Shown: positions 49,958-57,740 of the stretch, in pieces
Position numbering within the stretch: position 1 is the first letter of the stretch
Layout: every line of letters starts with the position of its first letter
Source: Longimicrobium sp.
GTDB lineage: Bacteria > Gemmatimonadota > Gemmatimonadetes > Longimicrobiales > Longimicrobiaceae
DNA: 64,000 bases
NCBI GenBank assembly: GCA_036389135.1
Contig: DASVQP010000007.1
Coordinates: forward strand, 37,336 to 101,335
Direction: 5' to 3'
Notes under the pieces: model-generated
What the model saw: the letters and a program-made list of their open reading frames with translations, nothing else
The model's database searches: none
Told to the model about the DNA's origin: nothing
Translations under genes and position numbers: made by a program

Positions 49958-52876
49958 CTACAGCTCGCGCCCGTGCCAGGGCACGTTTGCGTCGAGCGAG
50001 TCCGCCAGCTCGATGTAGATGCGGCGCGCAGCCTCGGTGAACTGCTCGTCGTCGGCTTCAGTGTAGGGCTCCAGCTCGGCGCGGATGCGCTCGGAGAGGC
50101 TCCCCGACTCGATCATGCGCGCGGCGAGGTCCAGGTACTCCGCTTCGTCGCGGCGGACGGCCCGGCGCGCACCGTCCAGCAGGGTGCGCAGGACGTCGCG
50201 TGCGTGGGTGCGGCCCTCCGCGTCGCGGTCCCCGGGGAGGTGCGGGGCGGTCACGAGCGCGCGGCTCCCGTCGTGGATGCAGGCGCGGAAGTCCTCCACC
50301 AGCAACGGGTGCGGCGGCAGCACGATGCGCCCCGCCTTCACGCGCGCCGCCAGGAACTTGAGCGCCGAGCGGACGAAGACGGCCACCGCGATGTCCATCT
50401 TCACGCACTCCTGCGTGTCCAGCACGCGCACCTCCATGGCGCGGCGGCTGAACTTGAACACCGCCCCGCGCGCGTTGAAGAAGTCGTGGCGGATGGCCGC
50501 CGAATCCGGCAAGCCGTCCAGCGCGGCGTACATCGGCTGCAGGATGCTGCGCCGGTAGTCGCCGAAGCTCTCCACGTACTCCGGCACCAGCTCGCCGCAG
50601 CTCTCCGGGATGCGGGCCTGGTGCTCCAGGATCCACGCCAGACGTGCGTCCGCTGACCCCTGCAGCTCGCCATCGTGCATCGGCGACGAAGCGGCCAGGG
50701 CGGGGAGGTAGGGGATCAGGAGCGAGGCGGCTGTGTGCATCGCCACCGCGTCGGCTTCGCCGCCGAGGGGGAGGTTCAGGTGGGCGGCGTGCACGTTCAT
50801 CCACCCGTGCGTGCGCACGTCGAAGAGGCGCGCGTAGGTGCCGTAGATGCGCCCGTTGGAGCGCGTCCAGAGCCGCCCCTTGGCCGGGTTGAACCAGGGG
50901 TGCATCCCCGTGGGAAGGAGCCGCGCGCCCCATTCGTCGCGCAGCACCGCGCTGAAGCGCCCGATTCCCTCCACCAGCGCCGCCTCCGCGTCCGCAAGGG
51001 AGCGCAGGGGTGCGCCCGTCTTCACCTCGAAGACGTGATCGGCGATCTCGTTGCTGAAGCCGACGGCGCCCAGGTCCACGTCGCTCGTCCCGCGGCCGGC
51101 GAGAACGCGAAAGGCTTCCTCCACCAGCGGCACCACGTTGAGGTCGCGGTCCACGGTGGGGTACTCCAGCTCGATCCCCGCCACCTCGAACGCACGATAC
51201 GCGCGCTCCGCCCGCGCCGCGCCGCGGATGCGGATGGGCGCGCGCAGGCGCTCCAGCGCGTCCGGGGCGGGCGCGGTGCGCGGAGGAGGGGCCGCCGCTT
51301 CGATCCTGCGGACGAAGAACTCCACCAGGTCTTCGTAGACGGCGTTCCCGTCCGCCGCGTCCTCGTAGCCGACGTCCAGGTTGGGGTTGTCGTTGACCTC
51401 GATCACCACGGGCCCGTTCGGCGTCTCCTTGAGATCGACCCCGTACAGCCCGTCGCCGATCAGGGCGGCGGCGCGGATGGCGGCATCGGCCACCTCACGT
51501 GGTGCCTGGGCGCGCGGCACCGCCTCCACGCGGCCGTACCGCTCCGTCCCCTTCTGCTCGGACCGGATCTGCCAGTGGCCGCGCGCCATGAAGTAGCGCG
51601 CGGCGAAAAGGAGCTTCCCGTCCAGCACCGTCACGCGCCAATCGAACTCGGTGGGGAGCCACTCCTGCGCCAGGATCAGCGGCGAGCGGCGGAACATCTC
51701 CGCGCTGCGCTCCGCGTAGTCCTCGCGCGAGACGACTTTGTGCACCGCGTTGGAAAAGGAGCCATCGGGGAGCTTCACCACGAAGGGGAAGCCCAGCTCC
51801 GCCACCGCCTCCCACGGCGTGTGCGGGGTGATGATGCGCGAGCGGGGCGTGGCGATCCCCTCGCGCCGCAGCAGCTCCTCCAGGAAGACCTTGTTGCCGC
51901 AGCGGATGATGGACTGCGAGTCGTCCACCACCGGCATGTCCAGCGCCTCGGCGCGGAGGGCGAACTGGAAGGCCGGCTCGCTGACCCCGGTGAGTACGCG
52001 GATGAAGAGCGCGTCATACTCCGGCAGCCGCCGCAGCTCGCCGAGGGTGATGCGGTGCACGTGCACGTTCATCCGCGCCGCCACCCGCTCCAGCCGGTCG
52101 ATCGTCTCGGGGGACGACGGTGAGAAGATGTCGTCCGGGTCCACCAGCACGGCGATGGAGGCACGCCGGGTCTCGCGCGGCTCGGCAGTCCCCCGCCGGA
52201 AGACGCGGCGCGTGTCGGCCAGGGCGTGGGAAAGGAGGCGGCGCCCCTCGTCGTCCAGGTGGTGCGGCGACTCGGGCGCGACGCCGCACACCTTCCACTC
52301 CTCTTCCTCGAAGACGAGCTGGATGCGCAGCAGCGGCACCGGCCACTCACGAAAGACGGTGCGCGCCGCCACGCGGAAGCGCGGGTCCTCGGTGCGCCCC
52401 AGCACCGCCAGCGTCTCCGCCACCTCACCCTCCGCGGCTGGACGGAGCGACGTCTCAGGGCAGCGCACCAGCGGCGGGTGGAAGGCGGCGGGCGGGGCGT
52501 CGTCGCCGGCGGCGGGGGGCGGCGCGGCGGGTTGCGGCACGTCCGCCATCCGCCGCCGCACGCTCATCTCCGCCGCGTCCACGGTGGGGATGCCGGCCTC
52601 CTGCAGCGCACGGAAGAGGCCGTACGGCTCGCCCATCCCCTCGCTCGTCTCCACCCGCGGGAGCACCTGCTGCCCGCGCGCATCCGCCAGCAGGGAGACG
52701 TAGTAGCCCGTGGATCCGTATCGAAAGGAGCGGCACAGGTTCACCACCACCGCGCCGGGCTCCGCCACCTCCGCCCCGCCTTCCAGGTACCGCCCGGCCG
52801 ATGTCACCAGTCCTTCGGGGAGCCCCGCCGCATCCGACGGGTCGGACACCACCACGATCACGCGCCTGCGCTTCAC
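49958..52876 (-). CDS. Fused RimK-like ATP-grasp amidoligase / GCS2 glutamate-cysteine-ligase-type protein
   Basis: 972 residues. Residues ~1-115 form a RimK-associated N-terminal domain (VVVSDPSDAAGLPEGLVTSA). A Pro/Ala linker follows. The ATP-grasp core runs from about 245 to 510: IRCGNKVFLEELLRREGIAT, FPFVVKLPDGSFSNAV, LILAQEWLPTEFDWRVTVLD and GVDLKETPNGPVVIEVNDNPN, with Glu and Asn of the Mg-ATP site intact. The C-terminal half (~540-965) is a GCS2-type domain: VAGIELEYPTVDRDLNVVP, LLPTGMHPWFNP, MNVHAAHLNLPLGGE. Both are amide-bond-forming folds, so one chain may do two successive ligations. Coupled by ATGA to the upstream C39-like gene. Substrates unknown. Confidence 0.9.
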   Translation of the reverse strand: MKRRRVIVVVSDPSDAAGLPEGLVTSAGRYLEGGAEVAEPGAVVVNLCRSFRYGSTGYYVSLLADARGQQVLPRVETSEGMGEPYGLFRALQEAGIPTVDAAEMSVRRRMADVPQPAAPPPAAGDDAPPAAFHPPLVRCPETSLRPAAEGEVAETLAVLGRTEDPRFRVAARTVFREWPVPLLRIQLVFEEEEWKVCGVAPESPHHLDDEGRRLLSHALADTRRVFRRGTAEPRETRRASIAVLVDPDDIFSPSSPETIDRLERVAARMNVHVHRITLGELRRLPEYDALFIRVLTGVSEPAFQFALRAEALDMPVVDDSQSIIRCGNKVFLEELLRREGIATPRSRIITPHTPWEAVAELGFPFVVKLPDGSFSNAVHKVVSREDYAERSAEMFRRSPLILAQEWLPTEFDWRVTVLDGKLLFAARYFMARGHWQIRSEQKGTERYGRVEAVPRAQAPREVADAAIRAAALIGDGLYGVDLKETPNGPVVIEVNDNPNLDVGYEDAADGNAVYEDLVEFFVRRIEAAAPPPRTAPAPDALERLRAPIRIRGAARAERAYRAFEVAGIELEYPTVDRDLNVVPLVEEAFRVLAGRGTSDVDLGAVGFSNEIADHVFEVKTGAPLRSLADAEAALVEGIGRFSAVLRDEWGARLLPTGMHPWFNPAKGRLWTRSNGRIYGTYARLFDVRTHGWMNVHAAHLNLPLGGEADAVAMHTAASLLIPYLPALAASSPMHDGELQGSADARLAWILEHQARIPESCGELVPEYVESFGDYRRSILQPMYAALDGLPDSAAIRHDFFNARGAVFKFSRRAMEVRVLDTQECVKMDIAVAVFVRSALKFLAARVKAGRIVLPPHPLLVEDFRACIHDGSRALVTAPHLPGDRDAEGRTHARDVLRTLLDGARRAVRRDEAEYLDLAARMIESGSLSERIRAELEPYTEADDEQFTEAARRIYIELADSLDANVPWHGREL

Positions 52877-53667
52877 CGTTCGTGCTCCTGGTCGTTAGGC
52901 CAGAGCTCCAGGAGCACCGCGTCGTACGTGGCGTCGCCCAGGAGGATGGAGTTGATCAGCCGCTGCGCATCCACCACCACCCGCCCGTCCGCCGAGGCGG
53001 GGACGTGCACGGAGGGGTCGCGGATGGAGAAGTGCCGCCCCCAGTGCTGGTAGCCCACGATGACGATGAAGTGCCCCGTGGAGTCGCCGGCCTCGTCGTC
53101 GTCCACCAGCGTGTCCGTCTCGGGGATCCAGCGCTCGCGGCGGAAGCGGTACAGGTACGTGGCCGAGAGGCCGGCCAGCACCGGGTGCTCGCGGTCCAGG
53201 ATCTCCTTGATTAGCGCCGGCGTGAGCTCTTCGAAGATGGCGATCTCGCCGCCCATCCCCAGGAAGTCCAGGTACGCGCGGGCGGCGCGCAGCCGCTTGG
53301 AGTCGCGCAGGTAGGGGAAGCGCGCGTGGATCTTTTCCATCAGCGCTTCGCGCGGCAGCGATGCCCAGCTGGGGTCGAAGATCTGCAGGTCGTACGAGTA
53401 GATGCGGGCGTTGAACCCGCGCCGCATCCCCGCGATCCCCAGGAAGACGGCGAGGGTGCCGCCGTCCTCGTTGCGGTCGATCTCGCCGAGCACCGACGCC
53501 TCGTCGGCCTCCACCCCGTAGAAGTCGTAGACTTTGCGCAGGCAGGTGGGCCCGCAGGTGGAGTCGTCCGGCTGCAGGAACCTCTGCACGCGCAGCTCGT
53601 GCGCGACGCGCCCGTGCTCCTCGTGGCGGTCTTCGGGGATTACGACTTCCGGCAGCGCGGTGGCCAT
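52873..53667 (-). CDS. C39-like papain-fold peptidase, partner of the ATP-grasp/GCS2 protein
   Basis: 264 residues. The Cys-containing start FLQPDDSTCGPTCLRKVYDFYG (Cys at about residue 37, following Gln as the oxyanion residue), the His in DSTGHFIVIVGYQ (about residue 204) and the Asp in RDPSVHVPA complete a papain-type triad as in C39 peptidases. There is no signal peptide and no ABC transporter domain, so it is a free cytoplasmic C39-like protein. It could cut a leader from a peptide or act as an amidohydrolase/transpeptidase. Its stop overlaps the start of the 972-residue ligase (ATGA), a strong functional link. Confidence 0.88.
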   Translation of the reverse strand: MATALPEVVIPEDRHEEHGRVAHELRVQRFLQPDDSTCGPTCLRKVYDFYGVEADEASVLGEIDRNEDGGTLAVFLGIAGMRRGFNARIYSYDLQIFDPSWASLPREALMEKIHARFPYLRDSKRLRAARAYLDFLGMGGEIAIFEELTPALIKEILDREHPVLAGLSATYLYRFRRERWIPETDTLVDDDEAGDSTGHFIVIVGYQHWGRHFSIRDPSVHVPASADGRVVVDAQRLINSILLGDATYDAVLLELWPNDQEHER

Positions 53668-53824
53668 CGAGCTTCGGCAAGGGGCGGCAAGGGAAAAACC
53701 GAGGTGGTGCGCAACGGGCGTACCAGGGCCCTCACCCCGATCGTTCCTCGCTGCCCCCTCGCTGGCGCGGAATCCGCATCACGGGCGCGCTCCACGATGG
53801 GCAGACAACCAGGGAGATCGACAG

Positions 53825-54205
53825 ATGGCGTATGCGGTGATCCAGTTTTTGGAAGCGGGAGAGCGCATGGCGACGCTGTGCCGGACGCAGAACGGCCAGC
53901 CAGTGGGGCCCGACGGGGTGATGGACCCGCTCAGCATCTTCATCGAAGAGACGTCGCACCAGATGATCACGCAGGGGTCGCCGGGCGCGCTCTACTTCGC
54001 GCAGCTCTTCGCCGCGCGCGAGGTCGAGGCGGGGCGCGAGGTGCGCGTGCTCGGCGGGGCGGGGGAGATGGGGATCACCGCGGAGGAGCTGGATGCCCTC
54101 ACCGGCCAGGGCTACTACTACGAGGTGTCCGTGGGGCGCGAGGGGGAGCGCGCCGTCCCCCAGGTGCTCGCCAGCGGCATCGAGGAAAGCCTGCGCCGGA
54201 GCTGA
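53825..54205 (+). CDS. Conserved-looking hypothetical protein
   Basis: 126 residues from ATG 53825, divergent from the C39-like gene (157 bases between starts). It begins MAYAVIQFLEAGERMATLCR and contains PLSIFIEETSHQMITQGSPG, YFAQLFAAREVEAGREV and a C-terminal YYYEVSVGREGERAVPQV. The pattern is alpha/beta with acidic surfaces. No family recognised, and no membrane or signal segment. Codon use agrees with real coding sequence; the upstream part of the frame covers the intergenic gap and is not used. Confidence 0.65.
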   Translation: MAYAVIQFLEAGERMATLCRTQNGQPVGPDGVMDPLSIFIEETSHQMITQGSPGALYFAQLFAAREVEAGREVRVLGGAGEMGITAEELDALTGQGYYYEVSVGREGERAVPQVLASGIEESLRRS

Positions 54206-54220
54206 GGGCCCACATCCGTT

Positions 54221-54440
54221 GTTGGGGCGCGATTCATCGCGCCCACCCTTGCCCTTCCTCGACGTTTCGCCCTCCGCACCGATGCCGTAGGCGCAGCTCC
54301 ACGTGGCTGCCCGTGACCCGCACATTCACGGCAGCCCGCTTTCAGGAGCGAATGAACGGGGCTCGGCGCCAACCCGCGGCATCCGAGCCCCTTCAGTGGG
54401 CTTCCCGTAGTTCCAGCGCGGGATTTATCCCCTCGCTGAC
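54221..54440 (+). repeat. Type A (two units) and degraded type C repeat
   Basis: TTGGGGCGCGATTCATCGCG (54221-54247), GTAGGCGCAGCTCCACGTGG (54286-54312, diverged) and then TTCCCGTAGTTCCAGCGCGG... GGGATTTATCCCC (54400-54432) of type C character. This is the gap between the gene at 53825 and the convergent PDZ gene. Confidence 0.6.
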
Positions 54441-54462
54441 GCCGCCCCCGCCGCTATCCGCC

Positions 54463-55596
54463 TTACGGCCGCTCGTCCGGGCGGATGCGGACGGTGAGGT
54501 CGCTGCTGCGGATGACCGTTTCGCCGGTGCGCGAGTCGCGGGTGACGCTGACGGGGGCGCCGCGCACCTCCACCTCCGCGCCGCCCACCGCGCCCGAGTA
54601 GCGCAGCCGCTGCCCCGCCCGCGAAGAGGCGACCGGGTTGCGAGCATCCGGGCGCCGCATGGCCGACATGACGGCCGTCTGCTGGCGACCGTTGCGGGTA
54701 AAGGTCCAGCTCACCCGCTGCCCCGGCTGCACCGCGCTGAACCGGCGCCAGGCGGGGGCCGTCGTCAGCGGAATCCCGTCGATGTGGGTCAGCTGGTCGC
54801 CGCGCTGCATGCCGGCGCGGGCGGCCGGGGTGCCGGGCTCCACGTTCTCCACCAGCGGGGTGGAGCGGAAGGCGAACGTGGTGCGGCCATTCTCGCGGAT
54901 CACGTCGCACCGGCGGCACCCGATCCCGAACCCGAACCACCCGTCCGGAAGGAACTCCGGCGGCGACGGCGGGACCGGTGGCATGGGCGGTGTCGGCGGC
55001 GTGGGCGGAGCCGGGGGTGCGGGCGGCCGCGGTGCCCTCGCCGCGCCGGGCGCCCGGGGTGGAGCAGGCGGCTGGGGCGGTGCCGGCGGCGCGGGGAAGT
55101 CGTCGTCGTCCAGGAGAGTGCCCGGGCGCGGCGGCGCGGGCGGCGCAGGCGCGTGCGGGGGCCGGGGCGGACGCGGAGGCGCCGGTGGACGCGGGAAGAG
55201 CGACGAACTGCACTGCGCGCCGGGCACCACTCGCACGTCGCGGGTGCGCCCGTCGCGGCGGATGGTGAAGGTGGCCGCCCGCCCCGGTGCGAGCTCGCCG
55301 AAGCGCCGCCCCCCCTCCGCCGTCGTGATCGGCGCGCCGTCGACGGCCACTACCACGTCGCCCTCGCGCAGCACGCCGGCCGTGGGGCCGCCGGGCCGGA
55401 TGCGCCCCAGCGTCAGCTCCGTGCCGAAGCGAAAGGTGCGGACGCCGTTCTCGTCGTTCACCTGGATGTGGCAGTTGCGGCATTCGAAGCCCTGGAGCCC
55501 CAGGTCCGCGTAGCGCATCAGGCAGCGCTGCGCCTCCAGGGGAGCCGCCGCCATCGCCGCCATCGCGATGGTCAAGCGGATGATTGGGATGTTCAT
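54463..55596 (-). CDS. Secreted protein with two PDZ domains, CxxC motifs and Pro-rich linker
   Basis: 377 residues from ATG 55596 with a signal peptide (MNIPIIRLTIAMAAMAAAPL). PDZ domain 1 covers residues ~25-130 (LTLGRIRPGGPTAGVLREGD, VVVAVDGAPI) and PDZ domain 2 ~225-310 (ENVEPGTPAARAGMQRGDQL, LTHIDGIPL). Each is preceded by a short strand and a CxxC-like pair: GFECRNCHIQ and GIGCRRCDVI. Between them is a long Pro/Ala linker (PAPPAPPTPPTPPMPP). The C-terminus is beta-rich. There is no protease domain. PDZ pairs bind protein C-termini; the Cys pairs may form a disulfide or bind metal or haem. Confidence 0.85.
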   Translation of the reverse strand: MNIPIIRLTIAMAAMAAAPLEAQRCLMRYADLGLQGFECRNCHIQVNDENGVRTFRFGTELTLGRIRPGGPTAGVLREGDVVVAVDGAPITTAEGGRRFGELAPGRAATFTIRRDGRTRDVRVVPGAQCSSSLFPRPPAPPRPPRPPHAPAPPAPPRPGTLLDDDDFPAPPAPPQPPAPPRAPGAARAPRPPAPPAPPTPPTPPMPPVPPSPPEFLPDGWFGFGIGCRRCDVIRENGRTTFAFRSTPLVENVEPGTPAARAGMQRGDQLTHIDGIPLTTAPAWRRFSAVQPGQRVSWTFTRNGRQQTAVMSAMRRPDARNPVASSRAGQRLRYSGAVGGAEVEVRGAPVSVTRDSRTGETVIRSSDLTVRIRPDERP

Positions 55597-55643
55597 GGTG
55601 AAGATCTCCACTCTGTCGTTGATTTAAGTGCGTTGGTGCGTGA

Positions 55644-55896
55644 AAGTCCTGAGTGCTAAGTCCTAAGTCCTAAGTCCTAAGTGCGCCCCGCACCCCTATG
55701 TCATCCTGAGAGAGCCGCCTAGCGGATGCCTGACGTCACACGCCGCACTTCTGCGGCGACCGAAGGATCTAGCCGGAGCCGGGTCGGGAATGGCACGTCA
55801 CGTCCTGGCCCCTCGTCACGCGCAGTAGATCCTTCGCTCCGCGCCACGGTTCGCATACGGGGCAAGGGCGGAGAAGCGCGTCACTCAGGATGACAA
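55644..55896. repeat. Tandem TAAGTCC repeats and type D palindrome
   Basis: Tandem copies of CTAAGTC (55653-55684), flanked by AGTGC, begin the block. A large palindrome follows: TGTCATCCTGAG... GAAGGATCTAG on the left (55699-55775) and GTAGATCCTTCGCTCCG... CAGGATGACA on the right (55826-55896). It is a dispersed repeat that could fold into a long hairpin. No gene in 55597-55941. Confidence 0.65.
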
Positions 55897-55941
55897 ATGA
55901 TGATGGTTCCCTGTCCCTCCCACGCACTCACACACTTCCGT

Positions 55942-56511
55942 TCAAAACCAAACCACCTTCCGCTGCGCCGCCGAGTCTGGCCGCGCGGGGGCCGAGGCGC
56001 GGGCGCGGTCGTAGCCGGCCAGGATGCCGCTCGCCACCGGGTCGTCGGGGGCGATCCGCACCAGCTCGTCCGCGGCGGAGCGGAGGCCCCGCACCGCGAC
56101 CTCGCGGGCCTGGGCCGCCTGCGCGGGCTGGGCCGTGTCCGCCATGCGGGCGAGCTGCCCCAGCGCGTGGACGTACGCCGAGCCCGTCTGCTGCACCAGG
56201 AGGGCGGCCTGGCGCGAGTTCTCGGCCTGCACCCGCGCCACCACCTCCTCGGTGGAGCGGGCGCCCACCCACTGCCCCACGGCCACCCCGCTGGCGAAGA
56301 GGGCGAGCGAGGCCGCCACCGCGCTCCCCACCCACGCCGCGGGGAAGCGCAGCCGCCGGGCCGGCGCCTCCACCGCGCCCCGCTGGCGGAGGGCGTGCAC
56401 GGTGCGCTCTTCCAGGAGGCGCCCCGGCTCCCGCTCGCGGGGGAGTGCAGCGAAGAGGCGGCGCTCGTCCGGGGTCAGCTCGTCGTCGGGTCCTGCGTCC
56501 TGCATCGTCAT
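55942..56511 (-). CDS. Putative anti-sigma factor, single-TM
   Basis: 189 residues from ATG 56511 (MTMQDAGPDDELTPDERRL). The N-terminal 60 residues are cytoplasmic and charged, then one helix (AWVGSAVAASLALFASGVAV, about residues 68-88), and a helical periplasmic part (GARSTEEVVARVQAENSRQA) rich in Ala, Gln and Arg. The gene overlaps the sigma gene by ATGA and is the downstream partner of it, the usual place for an anti-sigma factor. It has no zinc motif of ZAS type, so the assignment rests on context and topology. Confidence 0.72.
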   Translation of the reverse strand: MTMQDAGPDDELTPDERRLFAALPREREPGRLLEERTVHALRQRGAVEAPARRLRFPAAWVGSAVAASLALFASGVAVGQWVGARSTEEVVARVQAENSRQAALLVQQTGSAYVHALGQLARMADTAQPAQAAQAREVAVRGLRSAADELVRIAPDDPVASGILAGYDRARASAPARPDSAAQRKVVWF

Positions 56512-57068
56512 ACGATCCTCGTGGGCGCGGGGTCGAGCAGCTGGCGCATGGCCCGCCGCGCGCAGGATAGCTGGCTCTTGGAGGTGCCGGGCACCACGCC
56601 CAGCATCGCCGCGATCTCCTCGTGCGTGAAGCCTTCCACGTCGTGCAGCACCAGCACGGCGCGGTAGCCGGCGGGGAGCAGCGCGAGCGCCCGCTCCAGG
56701 TCGATCCGCTCCCCCAGCGGCGGGGGAGCGCGCCACGGCTCCGGCACGTTCTCCGGGTCCGCCTCCCACCGGCCGCGGCGGCGCAGGAGCCCGCGCGCCA
56801 CGTTCAGCCCGATCCCGGTGAGCCACGTGGCGAATGCCGCCTCCCAGCGGAACTCCGCCAGCCGCTCCGTGGCCCGGATCCAGGTCTCCTGCACCACGTC
56901 CTCGGCGTCCTGCTCGGCGCCGCCCAGCACGCGCAGCACCACCTGGAAGAGACGCGGCGTGTGGCGCCGGTAGAGCGCTCGGAAGGCGGCCTCGTCGCGA
57001 CGCAGGAGGAGTGCGTCGGCGAGTTCGCGGTCCAGGGAGGCGGGCGGAGCTGCGGTCGCGGTTGTCAT
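56508..57068 (-). CDS. ECF RNA polymerase sigma factor (RpoE-like)
   Basis: 186 residues. Region 2 at residues ~20-90 (EAAFRALYRRHTPRLFQVVL, GAEQDAEDVVQETWIRATE, FRWEAAFATWLTGIGLNVAR) and region 4 at ~125-180 (LALLPAGYRAVLVLHDVEGF, THEEIAAMLGVVPGTSKSQL). Region 4.2 GTSKSQLSCARRAMRQ is the -35 recognition helix. This is a stand-alone ECF sigma factor; the following gene probably encodes its membrane anti-sigma partner, so it likely answers an envelope signal. Confidence 0.94.
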   Translation of the reverse strand: MTTATAAPPASLDRELADALLLRRDEAAFRALYRRHTPRLFQVVLRVLGGAEQDAEDVVQETWIRATERLAEFRWEAAFATWLTGIGLNVARGLLRRRGRWEADPENVPEPWRAPPPLGERIDLERALALLPAGYRAVLVLHDVEGFTHEEIAAMLGVVPGTSKSQLSCARRAMRQLLDPAPTRIV

Positions 57069-57159
57069 CGCCAGATAAGTGGCGTGGCGGGGGCAAAAGG
57101 TTGTATGGGGCGTTGATTAGGACGGCGGGGCGCATCTGGAGGCACAGGCGGGGACGATT

Positions 57160-57219
57160 CAGCAAAGACAGAGAGGCACGCAGATCAGATTATCTCCGTG
57201 CCCCTCGTGTCCCTCTTTA
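57160..57219. repeat. Degraded type B repeat, copy 8
   Basis: AGCAAAGACAGAGAGGCACG and TCCGTGCCCCTCGTGTCCCTC resemble the two arms of type B repeats, with a short middle. It lies between the HEPN gene and the sigma-factor gene on the minus strand. Confidence 0.5.
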
Positions 57220-57227
57220 GATCGCCG

Positions 57228-57740
57228 TCACTCCCGCGGCGGCCGCACCTTTTTGAAGCGGGCTCGCGCGCCGGGGCGCAATGCGCGTAGGTGATCGGCT
57301 CCGGCATTGATGATGATCGTCGCCGCATTCACGGCTTCATCGACGACGGCCCGGTCTACGTCGTCCTCAGGCTCATATTCCAGTGCGTGCCGATGGGTGC
57401 GCAAGCCGTTCATCGCATCGAGCGCGGTCCGCAGTGCGGGGTCCGTCACGAGCGCTCCGGCCAGGTCGAAGGTGACGAAGTGGTGCCCCTCGCCGCCTCG
57501 CGGACGGTAGCCCCCGGCGCGCACGATCGCGGTTGCGGCGATGCGGCCCGCGTCGTAGGCGCGGACCAGCCTGGCGTCGAGGCTCGCGCTCGCCAGCCGG
57601 GCGTCCGCGTACGCGACCACGGCTTTGCCCCAGAACGCGGCCACCTCGTCATCGCCGGCAACGCGCGCCTCGGCCCTCCCGCTCTCGATGTGCCGGGCGA
57701 TGGCCGGAATCGGCACGGGGTCAGCGGGCGAGGAGGACAT
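57228..57740 (-). CDS. HEPN-domain protein, probable toxin of HEPN/MNT pair
   Basis: 170 residues. All helical; the region RAGGYRPRGGEGHHFVTFDL followed by LDAMNGLRTHRHALEYEPED matches HEPN proteins, with the possible nuclease residues Arg114 and His118 in an R-x3-H spacing followed by Tyr122. HEPN proteins cleave RNA or are AMPylated by their MNT partner. The start codon lies inside the end of the MNT gene (20-base overlap), a typical coupling for toxin-antitoxin pairs. The C-terminus is basic. Whether the R-x3-H motif is active is not certain. Confidence 0.78.
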   Translation of the reverse strand: MSSSPADPVPIPAIARHIESGRAEARVAGDDEVAAFWGKAVVAYADARLASASLDARLVRAYDAGRIAATAIVRAGGYRPRGGEGHHFVTFDLAGALVTDPALRTALDAMNGLRTHRHALEYEPEDDVDRAVVDEAVNAATIIINAGADHLRALRPGARARFKKVRPPRE

